Shown: positions 8,199 to 17,522, counted from the first letter of the stretch. The stretch: 64,000 bases of DNA from Lachnospira sp. UBA4346 (GCA_002394205.1 DGTC01000055.1:62001-126000); one strand, 5' to 3'. Numbers and translations are program-made. The notes: generated by a model not told the origin, from the sequence alone.

Positions 8199-8816
8199 TT
8201 ACAACAATCTTAATATTCCAGACTTCTTGAGTACATCACGCAATGCAAGGTACACAAGCGATGCAACAACAACTGCAATGACTGCATTCACTGATGTTGT
8301 CAGTGCTCCAATCTTTGCCAATGCCTTCGATAAATCCTGTGGCACACCAAATAAGTATCTTTTATAAAAATATCCCACAATCGGATCTGCAATTACATTA
8401 AATAACATTCCACTGACCGATGCAGCAATCGTACCTGTCACAACATATTTTCTCGTATTATCTCTAGCAATATGAAACATCTTATGTGCAACCAAACCTA
8501 CAATCAAACCGATGCAGAACTTCAAAACAAATGTCTTCGGCGCACTTGTGACATATGCTGTCGTCAAATCACTGATTGTCATACCGACTGCTCCCGCAAG
8601 ACCGCCCCATACACCGCCTAGAAGCAATGCTGCGAGTACACAAAACGCATTTCCGAAATGAAACATCGTCTTTTCTGTTCCTACCGGAATATCAATCTTT
8701 AGAAATGTTGCTCCTATATAACATAATGCCGCACACAATGCCGCTTGAGCAAGTACCATTACATCAAGTTTCTTATCCTGCTTTACGGGTATTGCCGTAT
8801 TCTTATCTTCGTTCAT
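8199..8816 (-). CDS. ECF transporter S (substrate-binding) component
   Basis: This 205-residue membrane protein has about six hydrophobic segments. Features typical of S components of energy-coupling-factor vitamin importers are AQAALCAALCYIGATF in helix 1, FHFGNAFCVLAALLLGGVWGG in the middle and ADPIVGY later. It would bind a vitamin or precursor and dock on the shared EcfAA'T module encoded elsewhere. The ligand cannot be assigned; I see no TPP, FMN or THF riboswitch in the leader. Instead the 5' region (8851-8958) is one copy of a structured repeat also found twice at 18.2-18.5 kb. It has a terminator downstream and is monocistronic. Confidence 0.8.
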   Translation of the reverse strand: MNEDKNTAIPVKQDKKLDVMVLAQAALCAALCYIGATFLKIDIPVGTEKTMFHFGNAFCVLAALLLGGVWGGLAGAVGMTISDLTTAYVTSAPKTFVLKFCIGLIVGLVAHKMFHIARDNTRKYVVTGTIAASVSGMLFNVIADPIVGYFYKRYLFGVPQDLSKALAKIGALTTSVNAVIAVVVASLVYLALRDVLKKSGILRLL

Positions 8817-8850
8817 AAATTATCCTCTCCTTCACTATTCCTTACATTTT

Positions 8851-8958
8851 CGTGCTATCCCAGCTACTCCGTAGCTTGCTTTCTCGTTAATGGATTGCAA
8901 AAACAAATACCACCTTCGGTATCGCTTGTTTCTTCAAGCTCATTACATTACATCATAC
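8851..8958 (-). repeat. Structured repeat family, copy A, in the ECF S-component leader
   Basis: Read on the minus strand this segment shares the landmarks of the tandem repeat at 18234-18490: TAATGAG, then ACAAGCGA, a small GAAG-loop hairpin, TTTGTTTTT, CCATTAACGAGAAA, and GCTAC-GGA-GTAGC. Bases differ between copies while the hairpins stay paired (ATACC/GGTGGTAT here against CACC/GGTG there), and no reading frame is kept. It ends about 35 bp before the gene start, so it may act as a leader RNA or mobile promoter. It belongs to no riboswitch class I know. Confidence 0.6.
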
Positions 8959-9012
8959 GCACTTTCTGAGCATTTGAATAGTGTCAGTTTTGTATTATTT
9001 TATATAGTCAGT

Positions 9013-10545
9013 TTAGAACTGTCTGTATGTTGTAAGGAAATCACTAATCTTACCGACTGCATCTTCTAATACTTCAATTCTAGGTAAATAAACAACTCTG
9101 AAATGGTCCGGCTCTCCCCAGTTAAATCCTCTTCCATGTACAATTAATACCTTTTTTTCTCTTAATAAATCAAGTGCAAAACGCTCGTCATCCAGGATAT
9201 TATATTTCTTCGTATCAATCTTTGGGAAAATATAAAAAGCCGCCTTTGGCTTCACTGCCGAAATACCCGGAATATCATTTAATGCCTTATAAATGTATTC
9301 TCTCTGTTCATACACTCTTCCACCCGGAACAATATAACTCTCTACGCTCTGATGTCCGCCAAGTGCTGTCTGTACAATCGACTGTGCCGGTACATTGGAA
9401 CAGATTCTCATATTTGACAGCATATTTAAGCCTTCGATATAATCTTTTGCAATGCGCTTATTCCCACTTAGCACCATCCAGCCAATACGGAATCCTGCAA
9501 TCATATGCGACTTAGAAAGTCCGCTGTATGTCACACAGAATAAATCTGGTGCAAGCGAAGCAATCGAAATATGTTCTTCTCCATCCATAACCAGTCTGTC
9601 ATAGATTTCATCTGAAAACAGAATCAGCTGATGCTCTCTTGCCACCTGCACAATCTGCTCTAATATTTCCTTCGGATATAATGCACCTGTTGGATTATTC
9701 GGGTTGATAATAACAATCGCCTTTGTCTTATCTGTAATCTTGCGCTTCATATCTTCAATGTCCGGATACCATTCTGACTGTTCATCGCAGACATAATGAA
9801 CTGCCTTACCGCCTGCAAGCGTAACACAAGCCGTCCAGAGCGGATAATCCGGTGAAGGAACCAATACTTCATCTCCATTGTCTAACAATGCAGACATACT
9901 GAGGTTAATCAGTTCACTTACACCATTTCCTGTATAAATATCATCAATGGTTACATTCGGAATATGCTTTAGCTGTGCATACTGCATAATTGCTTTTCTA
10001 GCAGAAAACAGTCCCTTCGAAGCGGAATATCCTTCACATTCTGTAATCTGTCTCTGAATATCATAAACCACTTCATCCGGTGTTCGAAAACCAAATGGTG
10101 CCGGATTGCCAATGTTTAACTTCAAGACATGTGTACCATTTGCTTCCATTCTGGCAGCTTCTTCTACAACAGGACCTCTTACATCATATAATACATTATC
10201 CAACTTCGTTGATTTCTTAAACTCACGCATAACTTCTTTATCCTCCACCTGATCATCTGACTCTGGCTGCTCCTTGCCTGCAACCACATTGATACTTGTT
10301 TTGGTATCACTTGATTCTTTCGTTATCTCTCTGCCGTATAACCAATCACTTGAAACCTGCAAAACTTCTGCAAGAAATGTTCCAATATTCTCTCTTGGAA
10401 CAGCCTTTCCACTGACGTACTGGCTCATCTGTCCCTTTGCTAACTTAATGCCTGCCTGTTTGGCTGCATTTAGAACATCTACCTGCTTAAGCCCCTGCTT
10501 CTTCATGGACTGACATAAACGGTCTGCAAACTGTTCCCGTGCCAT
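9013..10545 (-). CDS. PLP aminotransferase fused to an N-terminal XRE-type HTH domain
   Basis: This 510-residue protein starts at 10545 (GGAGGTTATCAG before ATG). Residues 1-75 form a Cro/C1-type helix-turn-helix (SMKKQGLKQVDVLNAAKQAG, then GQMSQYVSGKAVPRENI). An acidic linker follows to about residue 110. The rest is a class I/II fold-type I aminotransferase resembling AlaT alanine transaminase: NPNNPTGALY, FSDEIYDR and the PLP-lysine motif SGLSKSHMIAGFRIGW. It is likely to make alanine or glutamate family amino acids. The DNA-binding domain could make it a regulator responding to its own substrate, but its order (HTH plus aminotransferase with classical AlaT residues) differs from GntR-type MocR regulators. 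It has no operon partner. Confidence 0.85.
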   Translation of the reverse strand: MAREQFADRLCQSMKKQGLKQVDVLNAAKQAGIKLAKGQMSQYVSGKAVPRENIGTFLAEVLQVSSDWLYGREITKESSDTKTSINVVAGKEQPESDDQVEDKEVMREFKKSTKLDNVLYDVRGPVVEEAARMEANGTHVLKLNIGNPAPFGFRTPDEVVYDIQRQITECEGYSASKGLFSARKAIMQYAQLKHIPNVTIDDIYTGNGVSELINLSMSALLDNGDEVLVPSPDYPLWTACVTLAGGKAVHYVCDEQSEWYPDIEDMKRKITDKTKAIVIINPNNPTGALYPKEILEQIVQVAREHQLILFSDEIYDRLVMDGEEHISIASLAPDLFCVTYSGLSKSHMIAGFRIGWMVLSGNKRIAKDYIEGLNMLSNMRICSNVPAQSIVQTALGGHQSVESYIVPGGRVYEQREYIYKALNDIPGISAVKPKAAFYIFPKIDTKKYNILDDERFALDLLREKKVLIVHGRGFNWGEPDHFRVVYLPRIEVLEDAVGKISDFLTTYRQF

Positions 10546-10741
10546 CTGATAACCTCCACATTCCAAAAAGTTCATTTTTATTCACTGTTAAAACTTGAAG
10601 TTCATTTTCTTTTCTGTTATGTGTCTCATATTACGCTTGTTTCTGTCAAAATTCAAGTGGTTTTTCTTATATTTTATGCTAAAAGTTTATTTTTATGTTG
10701 CAACATTTCAAAAGCATTGAAAAAAAGTTTATTTTTATGGA

Positions 10742-11443
10742 TTATCCCTGTAATTCTAGGATTGCTGTATCCTGCGCGATCGTATAATCAGAATCATATG
10801 GTGTCGCTTCTGTCGCATTTTCATAATAAATTGAACTTTTATACGATTCTAATTCTTTCTGACCGTCTTTTTGTGTTTCTTTGCCTTCTTTTACGCTCTG
10901 TTTGTGCTTCTTTGCCTCTTCTTCTGTTGCTGGAAGTGCCTTGTATGCATCCGTCTTTTTAAATTCTTTCATCGCATCTTCATATGCTGCAATCGTTTCC
11001 TGTACATATGGCTGATCTGATGATAGAAGCGACATGGCATCTTCATATGCCTTTTGTACTTCTTCTTTTGAATGACAATGTTCTAATCTGGTTTCTAACG
11101 CTTCTCTCTGAACCTGTATCTTTAATACAAATGGATACAACTCCGGCATATGAATCCGTACATAGCGCAGCTCTTCCGCCGTTAATTTCTTGCCGGAATG
11201 AATCTTATTTAGAATCTTATTCTCATACTGCTCAGCGTCTTTTTCATCCATTCCATTGACCGGATCAAACATATGGTCAATCTTTTCTTTGATTTGATTC
11301 GTATATGCTCCGATGACTTCCTCTTTCGTCTGTGGCTGCTGTGAATTCGCACTTCCAATAACCTGTCCTTTTGGTAATACCTGTGATGCATTTTTTGTAT
11401 CTTTCGCCCCTCGAACCTGCAAAATAATATCTTTTGTATTCAT
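10742..11443 (-). CDS. Hypothetical helical protein
   Basis: This 233-residue soluble protein starts at 11443, where GGGAGGATTCTT precedes ATG. It is almost entirely alpha-helical and charged, with a core motif KILNKIHSGKKLTAEELRYV followed by MPELYPFVLK. I recall similar unnamed proteins in Lachnospiraceae but no function. A faintly similar pattern (KILEIARRISRGDKVP...KLYQVAK) occurs in the 23711-24283 product, so the two may be distant relatives; that is a tentative visual match. A divergent position relative to mutY and a separate terminator make it monocistronic. Confidence 0.65.
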   Translation of the reverse strand: MNTKDIILQVRGAKDTKNASQVLPKGQVIGSANSQQPQTKEEVIGAYTNQIKEKIDHMFDPVNGMDEKDAEQYENKILNKIHSGKKLTAEELRYVRIHMPELYPFVLKIQVQREALETRLEHCHSKEEVQKAYEDAMSLLSSDQPYVQETIAAYEDAMKEFKKTDAYKALPATEEEAKKHKQSVKEGKETQKDGQKELESYKSSIYYENATEATPYDSDYTIAQDTAILELQG

Positions 11444-11551
11444 AAGAATCCTCCCATTTATTCTATCTTTACACACTGTGTTCTGATATGTTTATCGGCG
11501 AATTGAAAGGATTCTTGAGTACGTCTTTCACGACTACTTCTCTCAACAAAA

Positions 11552-11602
11552 ATAACACCAGAATATCTACTCCGAACTTTTTCCCGATATTTCTGGTGTT
11601 AT
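11552..11602. terminator. Bidirectional terminator after mutY
   Basis: Arms ATAACACCAGAATATC (11552-11567) and its match at 11586-11602 form a long stem, followed by CTCTTTTT on the plus strand and TTTTGTTG on the minus strand. It lies 20 bp past the mutY stop. Confidence 0.8.
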
Positions 11603-11621
11603 CTCTTTTTATTCTATTTTC

Positions 11622-12686
11622 TTATAGCAACTTCCGAAATGCCGTTGGCAATGCATACTTTGCAGCAAGTTCTTCCACTTCTACCCAGATCCAATCATCC
11701 GGAAATGAACTTTCCAGCTTACATTCCATACGAAACAACGCCATATGCCACTCTATATGCGTGAAAATATGCTTCTTTTGTGATTCTTTGATTATTCCCT
11801 TGCCTGTATCGATTACAACGCCGATTTGAGCCAAATAATCGCATGCTTCCTGTACAGATAGATCTCCTGTGATATTCGGCAGCTCCCACAAGCCTGCTAA
11901 CAGCCCCGTAGATGCTCTTTTACGAATTGCTATCCTGTTATTACACATGAGATAAAAAACTGCTCTCTGCTCGATTCTGCGTGCCTGCTTGGGTGCTTTG
12001 TATGGATACTGCATCTGTGTACCATGTTTCTTTGCCTGACAGAATCCCTGAATTGGACATACCGCACATTTCGGTTCCCCATTTGGTATGCACACCATTG
12101 CCCCTAACTCCATAAGGCTCTGCGTAAACTCGGCGCAATGCCCTTTGGGATAAATTGCATCTAACTGTCGTGTTACTTCTTTGCGCCATTTCATATCCGA
12201 AATATCCGTTGCATCCTCCATGAGTCTTGTATACACACGCAATACATTTCCATCTACTGCGGCTCTTCTTTGGTAAAATGCAATCGATGCAATCGCCCCT
12301 GCCGTATACGGACCAATTCCCGGAAGTGTAAGAATATCTTCATAATGTGCCGGAAAAATCCCACCATGTTTTTCTACAATCACACCGGCAGCTTTTTTTA
12401 GATTTCTAGCTCTTGAATAATATCCCAATCCTTCCCATAACTTCATCAACACATCATCTGAAACATTTGCAAGTGCTTCAATCGTTGGCAGTGCCTCTAG
12501 AAAACAATGGTAATATGGAATGACTGCTTCTACTCTCGTCTGCTGTAACATAATCTCTGAAATCCAGATATGATATGCATCTGTCTGCTCTCTCCATGGC
12601 AGCACTCTGGCATTCTCTTGATACCACTCTAATAATGGCGTTACAATTTCTTCTAATGGTAATCGCTCTTGATTCTCTTTTCCCAT
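11622..12686 (-). CDS. mutY: A/G-specific adenine DNA glycosylase (MutY)
   Basis: This 354-residue glycosylase removes adenine mispaired with 8-oxoguanine. It shows the helix-hairpin-helix (LTLPGIGPYTAGAI) with the catalytic Asp in AVDGNVLRV, the early EIMLQQTRVEAV motif, and the [4Fe-4S] ligands in the order C-x6-C-x2-C-x5-C (CIPNGEPKCAVCPIQGFC). A C-terminal NUDIX-like 8-oxoG recognition domain follows from about residue 220. Its ATG overlaps the last base of the preceding small gene's stop (TAATG), which indicates translational coupling. All key residues are present and length is normal. Confidence 0.95.
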   Translation of the reverse strand: MGKENQERLPLEEIVTPLLEWYQENARVLPWREQTDAYHIWISEIMLQQTRVEAVIPYYHCFLEALPTIEALANVSDDVLMKLWEGLGYYSRARNLKKAAGVIVEKHGGIFPAHYEDILTLPGIGPYTAGAIASIAFYQRRAAVDGNVLRVYTRLMEDATDISDMKWRKEVTRQLDAIYPKGHCAEFTQSLMELGAMVCIPNGEPKCAVCPIQGFCQAKKHGTQMQYPYKAPKQARRIEQRAVFYLMCNNRIAIRKRASTGLLAGLWELPNITGDLSVQEACDYLAQIGVVIDTGKGIIKESQKKHIFTHIEWHMALFRMECKLESSFPDDWIWVEVEELAAKYALPTAFRKLL

Positions 12687-12922
12687 TATCTGCGCATTCC
12701 CATACCACACGAAGGTGTGCGATTATCATCTGGAATCTCTGATACGTAATTTGCCGAAAATGCTGCATTAATTTCTGAGATTTCGCACTTGCCATCGATA
12801 TAATCCTTATAAAAGCTCCACAAATCAATTCCACTGCTCTCACAGCCTTCATCCTCTTCCCACTGCTTAATCAATGCAATTCTTTCTTTTACTGTTGTAT
12901 CTTTAATCAAATAATTTGCCAT
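12686..12922 (-). CDS. Small conserved hypothetical protein upstream of mutY
   Basis: This 78-residue acidic protein begins MANYLIKDTTVKERIALIKQ and has WEEDEGCESSGIDLWSFYKDY. It has no membrane span or recognised domain. The start has GGAAAGGAATCA ahead of it. The stop codon overlaps the mutY start by one base, so the genes are co-translated. A similar small gene is familiar to me as an unnamed Lachnospiraceae protein; no function can be proposed beyond the operon link with base-excision repair. Confidence 0.7.
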   Translation of the reverse strand: MANYLIKDTTVKERIALIKQWEEDEGCESSGIDLWSFYKDYIDGKCEISEINAAFSANYVSEIPDDNRTPSCGMGMRR

Positions 12923-13066
12923 AATTGATTCCTTTCCTGATTTTTGTTATTTATTCTAGTATACATTTCCCCGTTTTGATGTGCAATATTCCATTGAAAA
13001 TGAATTGCTTTTTTTTAAATAGTATGAGATAGTAATAATTGAAAATATTTTACAAAGGAGAATTCA

Positions 13067-13225
13067 ATGAAGAATAAACAGATGTTATCAAAATGTTTCG
13101 CAATTCTTGCACTTATCGTTCTGATTGGCGCAATCATTGCAAAACTTACCATCTCTATGGATGTAACCATTCTTGCATGTGTTGGCGGTTCATTAATTGC
13201 CGCTAGTTTACTTGTAAAGGAATGA
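13067..13225 (+). CDS. Small two-helix membrane protein
   Basis: This 52-residue product starts at the ATG 13067, seven bases after AAAGGAG. It begins with a basic stretch (MKNKQMLSKC) followed by two hydrophobic helices (FAILALIVLIGAIIA and TILACVGGSLIAASLLV) and ends VKE. No family is recognised. A TAGTATGAGATAG stretch upstream could hold a weak -10 box. It is followed after 30 bp by a hairpin terminator, so it forms a complete transcription unit, which supports it as real despite its size. Confidence 0.6.
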   Translation: MKNKQMLSKCFAILALIVLIGAIIAKLTISMDVTILACVGGSLIAASLLVKE

Positions 13226-13258
13226 TGCGACTGCCTTTTAAAGGCATATGAAGCTCAA

Positions 13259-13302
13259 AAAGCCTTGCCAGCGATACGAATTACGCATCCTGACAAGGCT
13301 TT
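13259..13302. terminator. Bidirectional terminator
   Basis: Arms AAAGCCTTGCCAG (13259-13271) and CTGACAAGGCTTT (13290-13302) lie between the small membrane protein gene (+) and the convergent iron-chelate binding protein gene (-). Confidence 0.75.
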
Positions 13303-13335
13303 CTTAATTGATGAAACGCTACAATTATAATGATA

Positions 13336-14427
13336 TTACTTGTTCAAAAGTGATTTTTCCAAATCCTTTAACATCGTATCAAGTGCCTGGATACCACCTT
13401 CTGCTGTATACCATACATTTGGATGCTCAAGGTAAACAATTCTATTATTCTTATAAGCATCTGTCTGCTTTACAAGATCATTTTCCATAATTTCCTTTGC
13501 CATCTTCGCACCCTGTGTTCCGATTGCACTATCTCTATCCATTACAAAAATATAATCTGGATTCTGCGCAACAACTGTCTCAAAAGAAGATTCATTCCCA
13601 TGTGTTGATGTAGAACCGCCGTTACCACCACGGCCGCCACCATTACCGCCACGTTCAGAAGAACCATTTCCTCCCTTTTCAGAAGAACCACTCTTTTCTG
13701 AGGAACCTTGTGATGAAGCTGAAGAAGCTGTTAAATTATTAAATCCAATCTCAACGCCAATAATAGAGCATCTGCCGTCATTTCCAAGAAGATTAAAGCT
13801 GCCGCTTGTTGTCATACCGACAAGTGCTGTCTTATCCTTTGCAACTGCTGATAATGCTTCAATTCTCTTGTTGAAATCAGCAACCTTACTATCAACCTGT
13901 GATTCTAATCCAAACATCTTTGCAATGGTTGTTGCATTCTTTGTTACACTTTTCACAACCCCAAGCTGTGTATCTGTTGCAAGGAATACAACTGGTGCAA
14001 TTTCACTTAATGCATCATACGATGCTGCAAGTCTTCCGCCGATAAAGATAACATCCGGTTCACATTCCATAACCGCTTCCATATCTGCTTCCTTAATTGT
14101 GCCAAGATTCTTAATATTCTTGTTATCTGCATATTTCTTTAAATAATCAATGGATGTATCTGCTGTTCCGACAACACGATCCCCCATACCTAAGCTGTCA
14201 ATAATATCAAGCGATGCCAAATCCAAAATCGCAATCTTCTGTGGATTATAAGGAACTTCCAATGAAATTTCCTCCTTGTTTCCATTTAAAGATGTAATTG
14301 TAACTGTGGCCGGTGTATTTGCCTCTGTTGCAGTTGTATCCTCTGCCTTCTTACCTGTTCCGCATGCCACCATACTAAATGCACATACTGTTGCTGCAAG
14401 CAGAACGCCCAATCGTTTGATTCTCAT
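13336..14427 (-). CDS. Iron-chelate (siderophore) ABC transporter substrate-binding lipoprotein
   Basis: This 363-residue lipoprotein has a signal peptide ending FSMVAC (Cys22) and the class III periplasmic-binding-protein fold: VPYNPQKIAILDLASLDII, MECEPDVIFIGG, VVFLATDTQ and a C-terminal VAQNPDYIFVMDRD. It is the fourth gene of a permease-permease-ATPase-binding protein operon, the order of B. subtilis yclNOPQ (petrobactin). Residues about 234-281 form a Ser/Gly/Asn/Arg-rich low-complexity insertion (SSEKSGSSEKGGNGSSERGG and more) in the C-terminal lobe, absent from ordinary family members. The frame is intact on both sides, so it is an in-frame expansion and not an error visible here. The ligand is not certain. 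Confidence 0.85.
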   Translation of the reverse strand: MRIKRLGVLLAATVCAFSMVACGTGKKAEDTTATEANTPATVTITSLNGNKEEISLEVPYNPQKIAILDLASLDIIDSLGMGDRVVGTADTSIDYLKKYADNKNIKNLGTIKEADMEAVMECEPDVIFIGGRLAASYDALSEIAPVVFLATDTQLGVVKSVTKNATTIAKMFGLESQVDSKVADFNKRIEALSAVAKDKTALVGMTTSGSFNLLGNDGRCSIIGVEIGFNNLTASSASSQGSSEKSGSSEKGGNGSSERGGNGGGRGGNGGSTSTHGNESSFETVVAQNPDYIFVMDRDSAIGTQGAKMAKEIMENDLVKQTDAYKNNRIVYLEHPNVWYTAEGGIQALDTMLKDLEKSLLNK

Positions 14428-14521
14428 TTTTCATTTCCTCCATAAAATATTTGTTTCTATTCAGACAGTCTTTTTAGACTGTTTTGAATCATTAAAATTT
14501 TCCGACGCAAATTGTCGATGA

Positions 14522-15274
14522 TTAATAATAAATGGATAACGGTTTTCCCTCAATTTGCATAATTTCAAAATCAACATTGTAAATCTGTGAAAGTGTCTCT
14601 TTGTTAATCACTTCTTCTACGGTGCCAAATCTGGCAATTTTACCATCTTTAAATGCACAGATATAATCTGAATAAAATGCTGCATAATTGATTTCGTGCA
14701 ATACTAAAATTACCGTTTTCCCCAATTCTTTGCACAACTTCTGTACCGTCTTCATCAGACGCGTTGCATGATAAATGTCTAAGTTATTCGTTGGCTCATC
14801 AAGTAAGACATATTCTGTATCCTGTGCGATAACCATCGCAATATAGGCACGTTGTCTTTGTCCGCCGGATAATTCATCAATAAATCTGTCTGCAAATTCT
14901 TCTAATTCCATATAAGCAATGGCTTCATCAATCTTTTGTTCATCTAACTGTGTTAATCTTCCGCCAGAATGTGGAAATCTGCCGAAGGCTACAAGTTCAC
15001 GAACCGATAATTTCATCTGAATCTGATTCGTCTGTGTAAGAATTGCCAAATGTTTTGACAGTTCCTTGCTGTCCCATTTTTCAAGTGGTGTTCCTTCAAA
15101 TGAAATGACACCACTATCCTTTGCAATCAATCTCGAAATCATTCCCATAACCGTTGATTTACCAGCTCCATTTGGACCAATTAAAGAGGTTACGCATCCC
15201 TTTGGTATCTCAAATGAAACACCATCTACGACAGTTTTTCCATCATATTTTTTCTTTAAATCTGATATTTTCAT
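14522..15274 (-). CDS. Iron-chelate ABC transporter ATP-binding protein (FepC/YclP type)
   Basis: This 250-residue ATPase starts at 15274 (GGAAAGGAAATACA before ATG). Walker A is GPNGAGKST, the signature is LSGGQRQR and Walker B is YVLLDEPTN, followed by the switch His in LVLHEINYA. It powers import by the two permeases encoded upstream. It lies 94 bp before the binding-protein gene and 115 bp after the second permease, on the same strand. All catalytic residues are present. Confidence 0.93.
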   Translation of the reverse strand: MKISDLKKKYDGKTVVDGVSFEIPKGCVTSLIGPNGAGKSTVMGMISRLIAKDSGVISFEGTPLEKWDSKELSKHLAILTQTNQIQMKLSVRELVAFGRFPHSGGRLTQLDEQKIDEAIAYMELEEFADRFIDELSGGQRQRAYIAMVIAQDTEYVLLDEPTNNLDIYHATRLMKTVQKLCKELGKTVILVLHEINYAAFYSDYICAFKDGKIARFGTVEEVINKETLSQIYNVDFEIMQIEGKPLSIYY

Positions 15275-15388
15275 TGTATTTCCTTTCCTGTCTGACATGC
15301 CTGCGGAATACTGTCTATCCGCACATAATTTGCGAATTCATTTGCCATTTACAATGCTTGTTTTCATATTGTTATTATCACTGCACTC

Positions 15389-16486
15389 TTATCTTCTCTT
15401 GCGCATCAACAAATAGAGGAAATACAAGCCGCCTCCAATCGTAATGAAGACACTAACCGGAACTGCATACGAAAATACGCGTTCAACGAGCATCTGACCG
15501 CCAATCAATACAATCATTCCAAACATCACAGAACCTGTGATTAAATAAGAATGTCTATATGTCTGAAAGAGCTGTCTTGACAAATTCGCAATAATTAGTC
15601 CTAAGAATGCCAACGGTCCTACAAGTGCTGTCGCAATCGAAATGCACAGAGTATCTGCCAATAATATTTTGCGAATACATTTATCATAATCCACACCTAA
15701 GTTAATCGCCTGCTCTTTTCCTAGTGAGAGTACATCAAGCAATGCCAATTCTTTACGAAATACAAATGCTATCACACATAGCAATATGGCTGATAATCCA
15801 ATTAATTCCGCACGAACATTGCTAAAACTTGCAACTAATGTTGTTAACAATGTGTCATACTCATTTGGGTCCATAATTCTTGTAAGCGTTGACTGTATAC
15901 TCGAAAAAAAGGATGTCAATACAGTACCTATCAATAACACATATAACACATTATGATTCGTTAATTTGAATAAATAGCTGTAAATAAATGTCGCAATGAC
16001 ACCCATCACACATAAATCAATTGCAAAACTGATTCGTGAATCTGCAATGAGAATACTTCCTGAACCCAAAAAGAATACAACTGCTGTATGAATTAAGGTA
16101 TATAATGCATCCATTCCCAACAGACAAGGTGTTACGATGGTGTTTTGTATTACTGTCTGAAATGTAATTGCAGCTCCGCCAATTGCAACGGCTGTTACCA
16201 GCATTGCAAGCAGCTTCGGAACACGAATTTTCATTGCATATCGAAACAGGCGCGGATTATGAAACTTAACTCCGATAAACAGATACGCACATGATACAGC
16301 AATTACTAACAGTGCCATAATCGCAACCGTAATATATTTCTTTCTTGCTCTTGCACGAACAGTCGCTTTATAAGATGCCTGCGTCCGCTGCTTATTTTTT
16401 TGTTGATGAAGCAGTGACTGTACTTGTCCGTTATTTTCCTCATTTGGAGATTGTACAAACTGTCCTTCCCCGAATGTATTATCCAT
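15389..16486 (-). CDS. Iron-chelate ABC transporter permease (FecCD family, second subunit)
   Basis: The protein has 365 residues from the ATG at 16486 (AAAGGAGAAATCATTA). An unusually long hydrophilic N-terminus of about 70 residues, rich in Gln, Asn and Arg, precedes the first helix. Eight or more membrane helices follow with FecCD landmarks (GGAAITFQTVIQNTIVTPCLLGMDALYTL and GPLAFLGLIIANLSRQL, each shown only as a guide to the motif region). The start overlaps the end of the first permease by 8 bp. It is expected to form a heterodimeric channel with that subunit, as in YclN/YclO. Confidence 0.9.
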   Translation of the reverse strand: MDNTFGEGQFVQSPNEENNGQVQSLLHQQKNKQRTQASYKATVRARARKKYITVAIMALLVIAVSCAYLFIGVKFHNPRLFRYAMKIRVPKLLAMLVTAVAIGGAAITFQTVIQNTIVTPCLLGMDALYTLIHTAVVFFLGSGSILIADSRISFAIDLCVMGVIATFIYSYLFKLTNHNVLYVLLIGTVLTSFFSSIQSTLTRIMDPNEYDTLLTTLVASFSNVRAELIGLSAILLCVIAFVFRKELALLDVLSLGKEQAINLGVDYDKCIRKILLADTLCISIATALVGPLAFLGLIIANLSRQLFQTYRHSYLITGSVMFGMIVLIGGQMLVERVFSYAVPVSVFITIGGGLYFLYLLMRKRR

Positions 16487-17522
16487 TAATGATTTCTCCT
16501 TTCTGGAAAAATTTCTTGATACTTTCTCTGTTAATGACAACCGCTTTTCTGCCATGCTTTAAACGGTAAATAAGTAAGCCGATAAACAATATGCTTCCTA
16601 ATACGCCCACAATTAATTCAATTGGCAGCTCATATGGTGCAATAATGATACGACCTAACATATCACACACAAGCACGAAGATTGCGCCAAACAGTGCTGT
16701 GTCAATGAGCGTTCCACGGATTTTATCTCCTTTAAACATGGCAACAATATTCGGAACGATTAATCCGATATAAGAAATAGAACCGACCACAACAACAATC
16801 GATGCCGTAATCATCGCTGCAATACTAAGTCCTCCAAATAATACGAGATTATAAGATACACCAAGATTTTTTGAAAAATCTCTTCCCATTCCAACAATGT
16901 TAAAATGATTTGCAAATATAAATGCAAGCACAACCAATGGAATCGTCAGATATACGATTTCATATCTTCCACGAAGCACCATTGAAAAGTGTCCTACCAA
17001 CCATGTAGACAACGCCTGTGTCATTTCAAATTTATACGCCAGAAAATTGGTTGTTCCTGTAATAATATTTCCAAACATAATTCCAACAAGTGGCACCATT
17101 ACAACATCTTTAAATTGAATTCTCTGTATGAAATAAACGAAAATCCATGTTCCTAAAATCGCAAATATAAATGCAAATACGGCTCTGCTCATCAATGTTG
17201 AATTTGGTAAAAATACCAGTGCAATCAAGATTCCAAACTGTGCTGATGAAATGGTTGCCCCTGTCGTTGGTGATACGAATTTGTTCATACATAATTGCTG
17301 CATAATCAGTCCCGCAACGCTCATTCCAAAACCGGTACATAAGATTGCAAGCAGTCTTGGCAATCGTGATACCAGAAAGATATACCATTGTTCTGAATTG
17401 CCTGATAGTAATTCACCAAAGCGAATATCAATGACTCCAACAAATAAAGAGCATATCGACAATACAAGCAGGATCACTGCAAGTACAATCGTCATTTTGC
17501 TTTGTTTTAAGATTGCTTTCAT
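16479..17522 (-). CDS. Iron-chelate ABC transporter permease (FecCD family, first subunit)
   Basis: This 347-residue polytopic protein begins MKAILKQSKMTIVLAVILL with a short cytoplasmic N-terminus. It has the FecCD motifs LARLLAILCTGFGMSVAG-like (here SRLPRLLAILCTGFGMSVAG) and GLIVPNIVAMFKG, which contacts the ATPase. It is the first gene of the four-gene importer. A candidate metal-regulator palindrome lies 73-86 bp before its start. Length is typical. Confidence 0.9.
   Translation of the reverse strand: MKAILKQSKMTIVLAVILLVLSICSLFVGVIDIRFGELLSGNSEQWYIFLVSRLPRLLAILCTGFGMSVAGLIMQQLCMNKFVSPTTGATISSAQFGILIALVFLPNSTLMSRAVFAFIFAILGTWIFVYFIQRIQFKDVVMVPLVGIMFGNIITGTTNFLAYKFEMTQALSTWLVGHFSMVLRGRYEIVYLTIPLVVLAFIFANHFNIVGMGRDFSKNLGVSYNLVLFGGLSIAAMITASIVVVVGSISYIGLIVPNIVAMFKGDKIRGTLIDTALFGAIFVLVCDMLGRIIIAPYELPIELIVGVLGSILFIGLLIYRLKHGRKAVVINRESIKKFFQKGEIING

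Noticed and set aside
8817..9012. Known vitamin riboswitch (TPP, FMN, THF, preQ1) before the ECF S component
   Set aside because: None of the conserved cores of these classes is present; the segment matches the repeat family instead.
16903..16950. Possible CRISPR or other repeat array in the importer and elsewhere
   Set aside because: No regularly spaced 25-40-bp repeats with unique spacers occur anywhere I read. Repeats found are the palindromes, iterons and structured units already listed.
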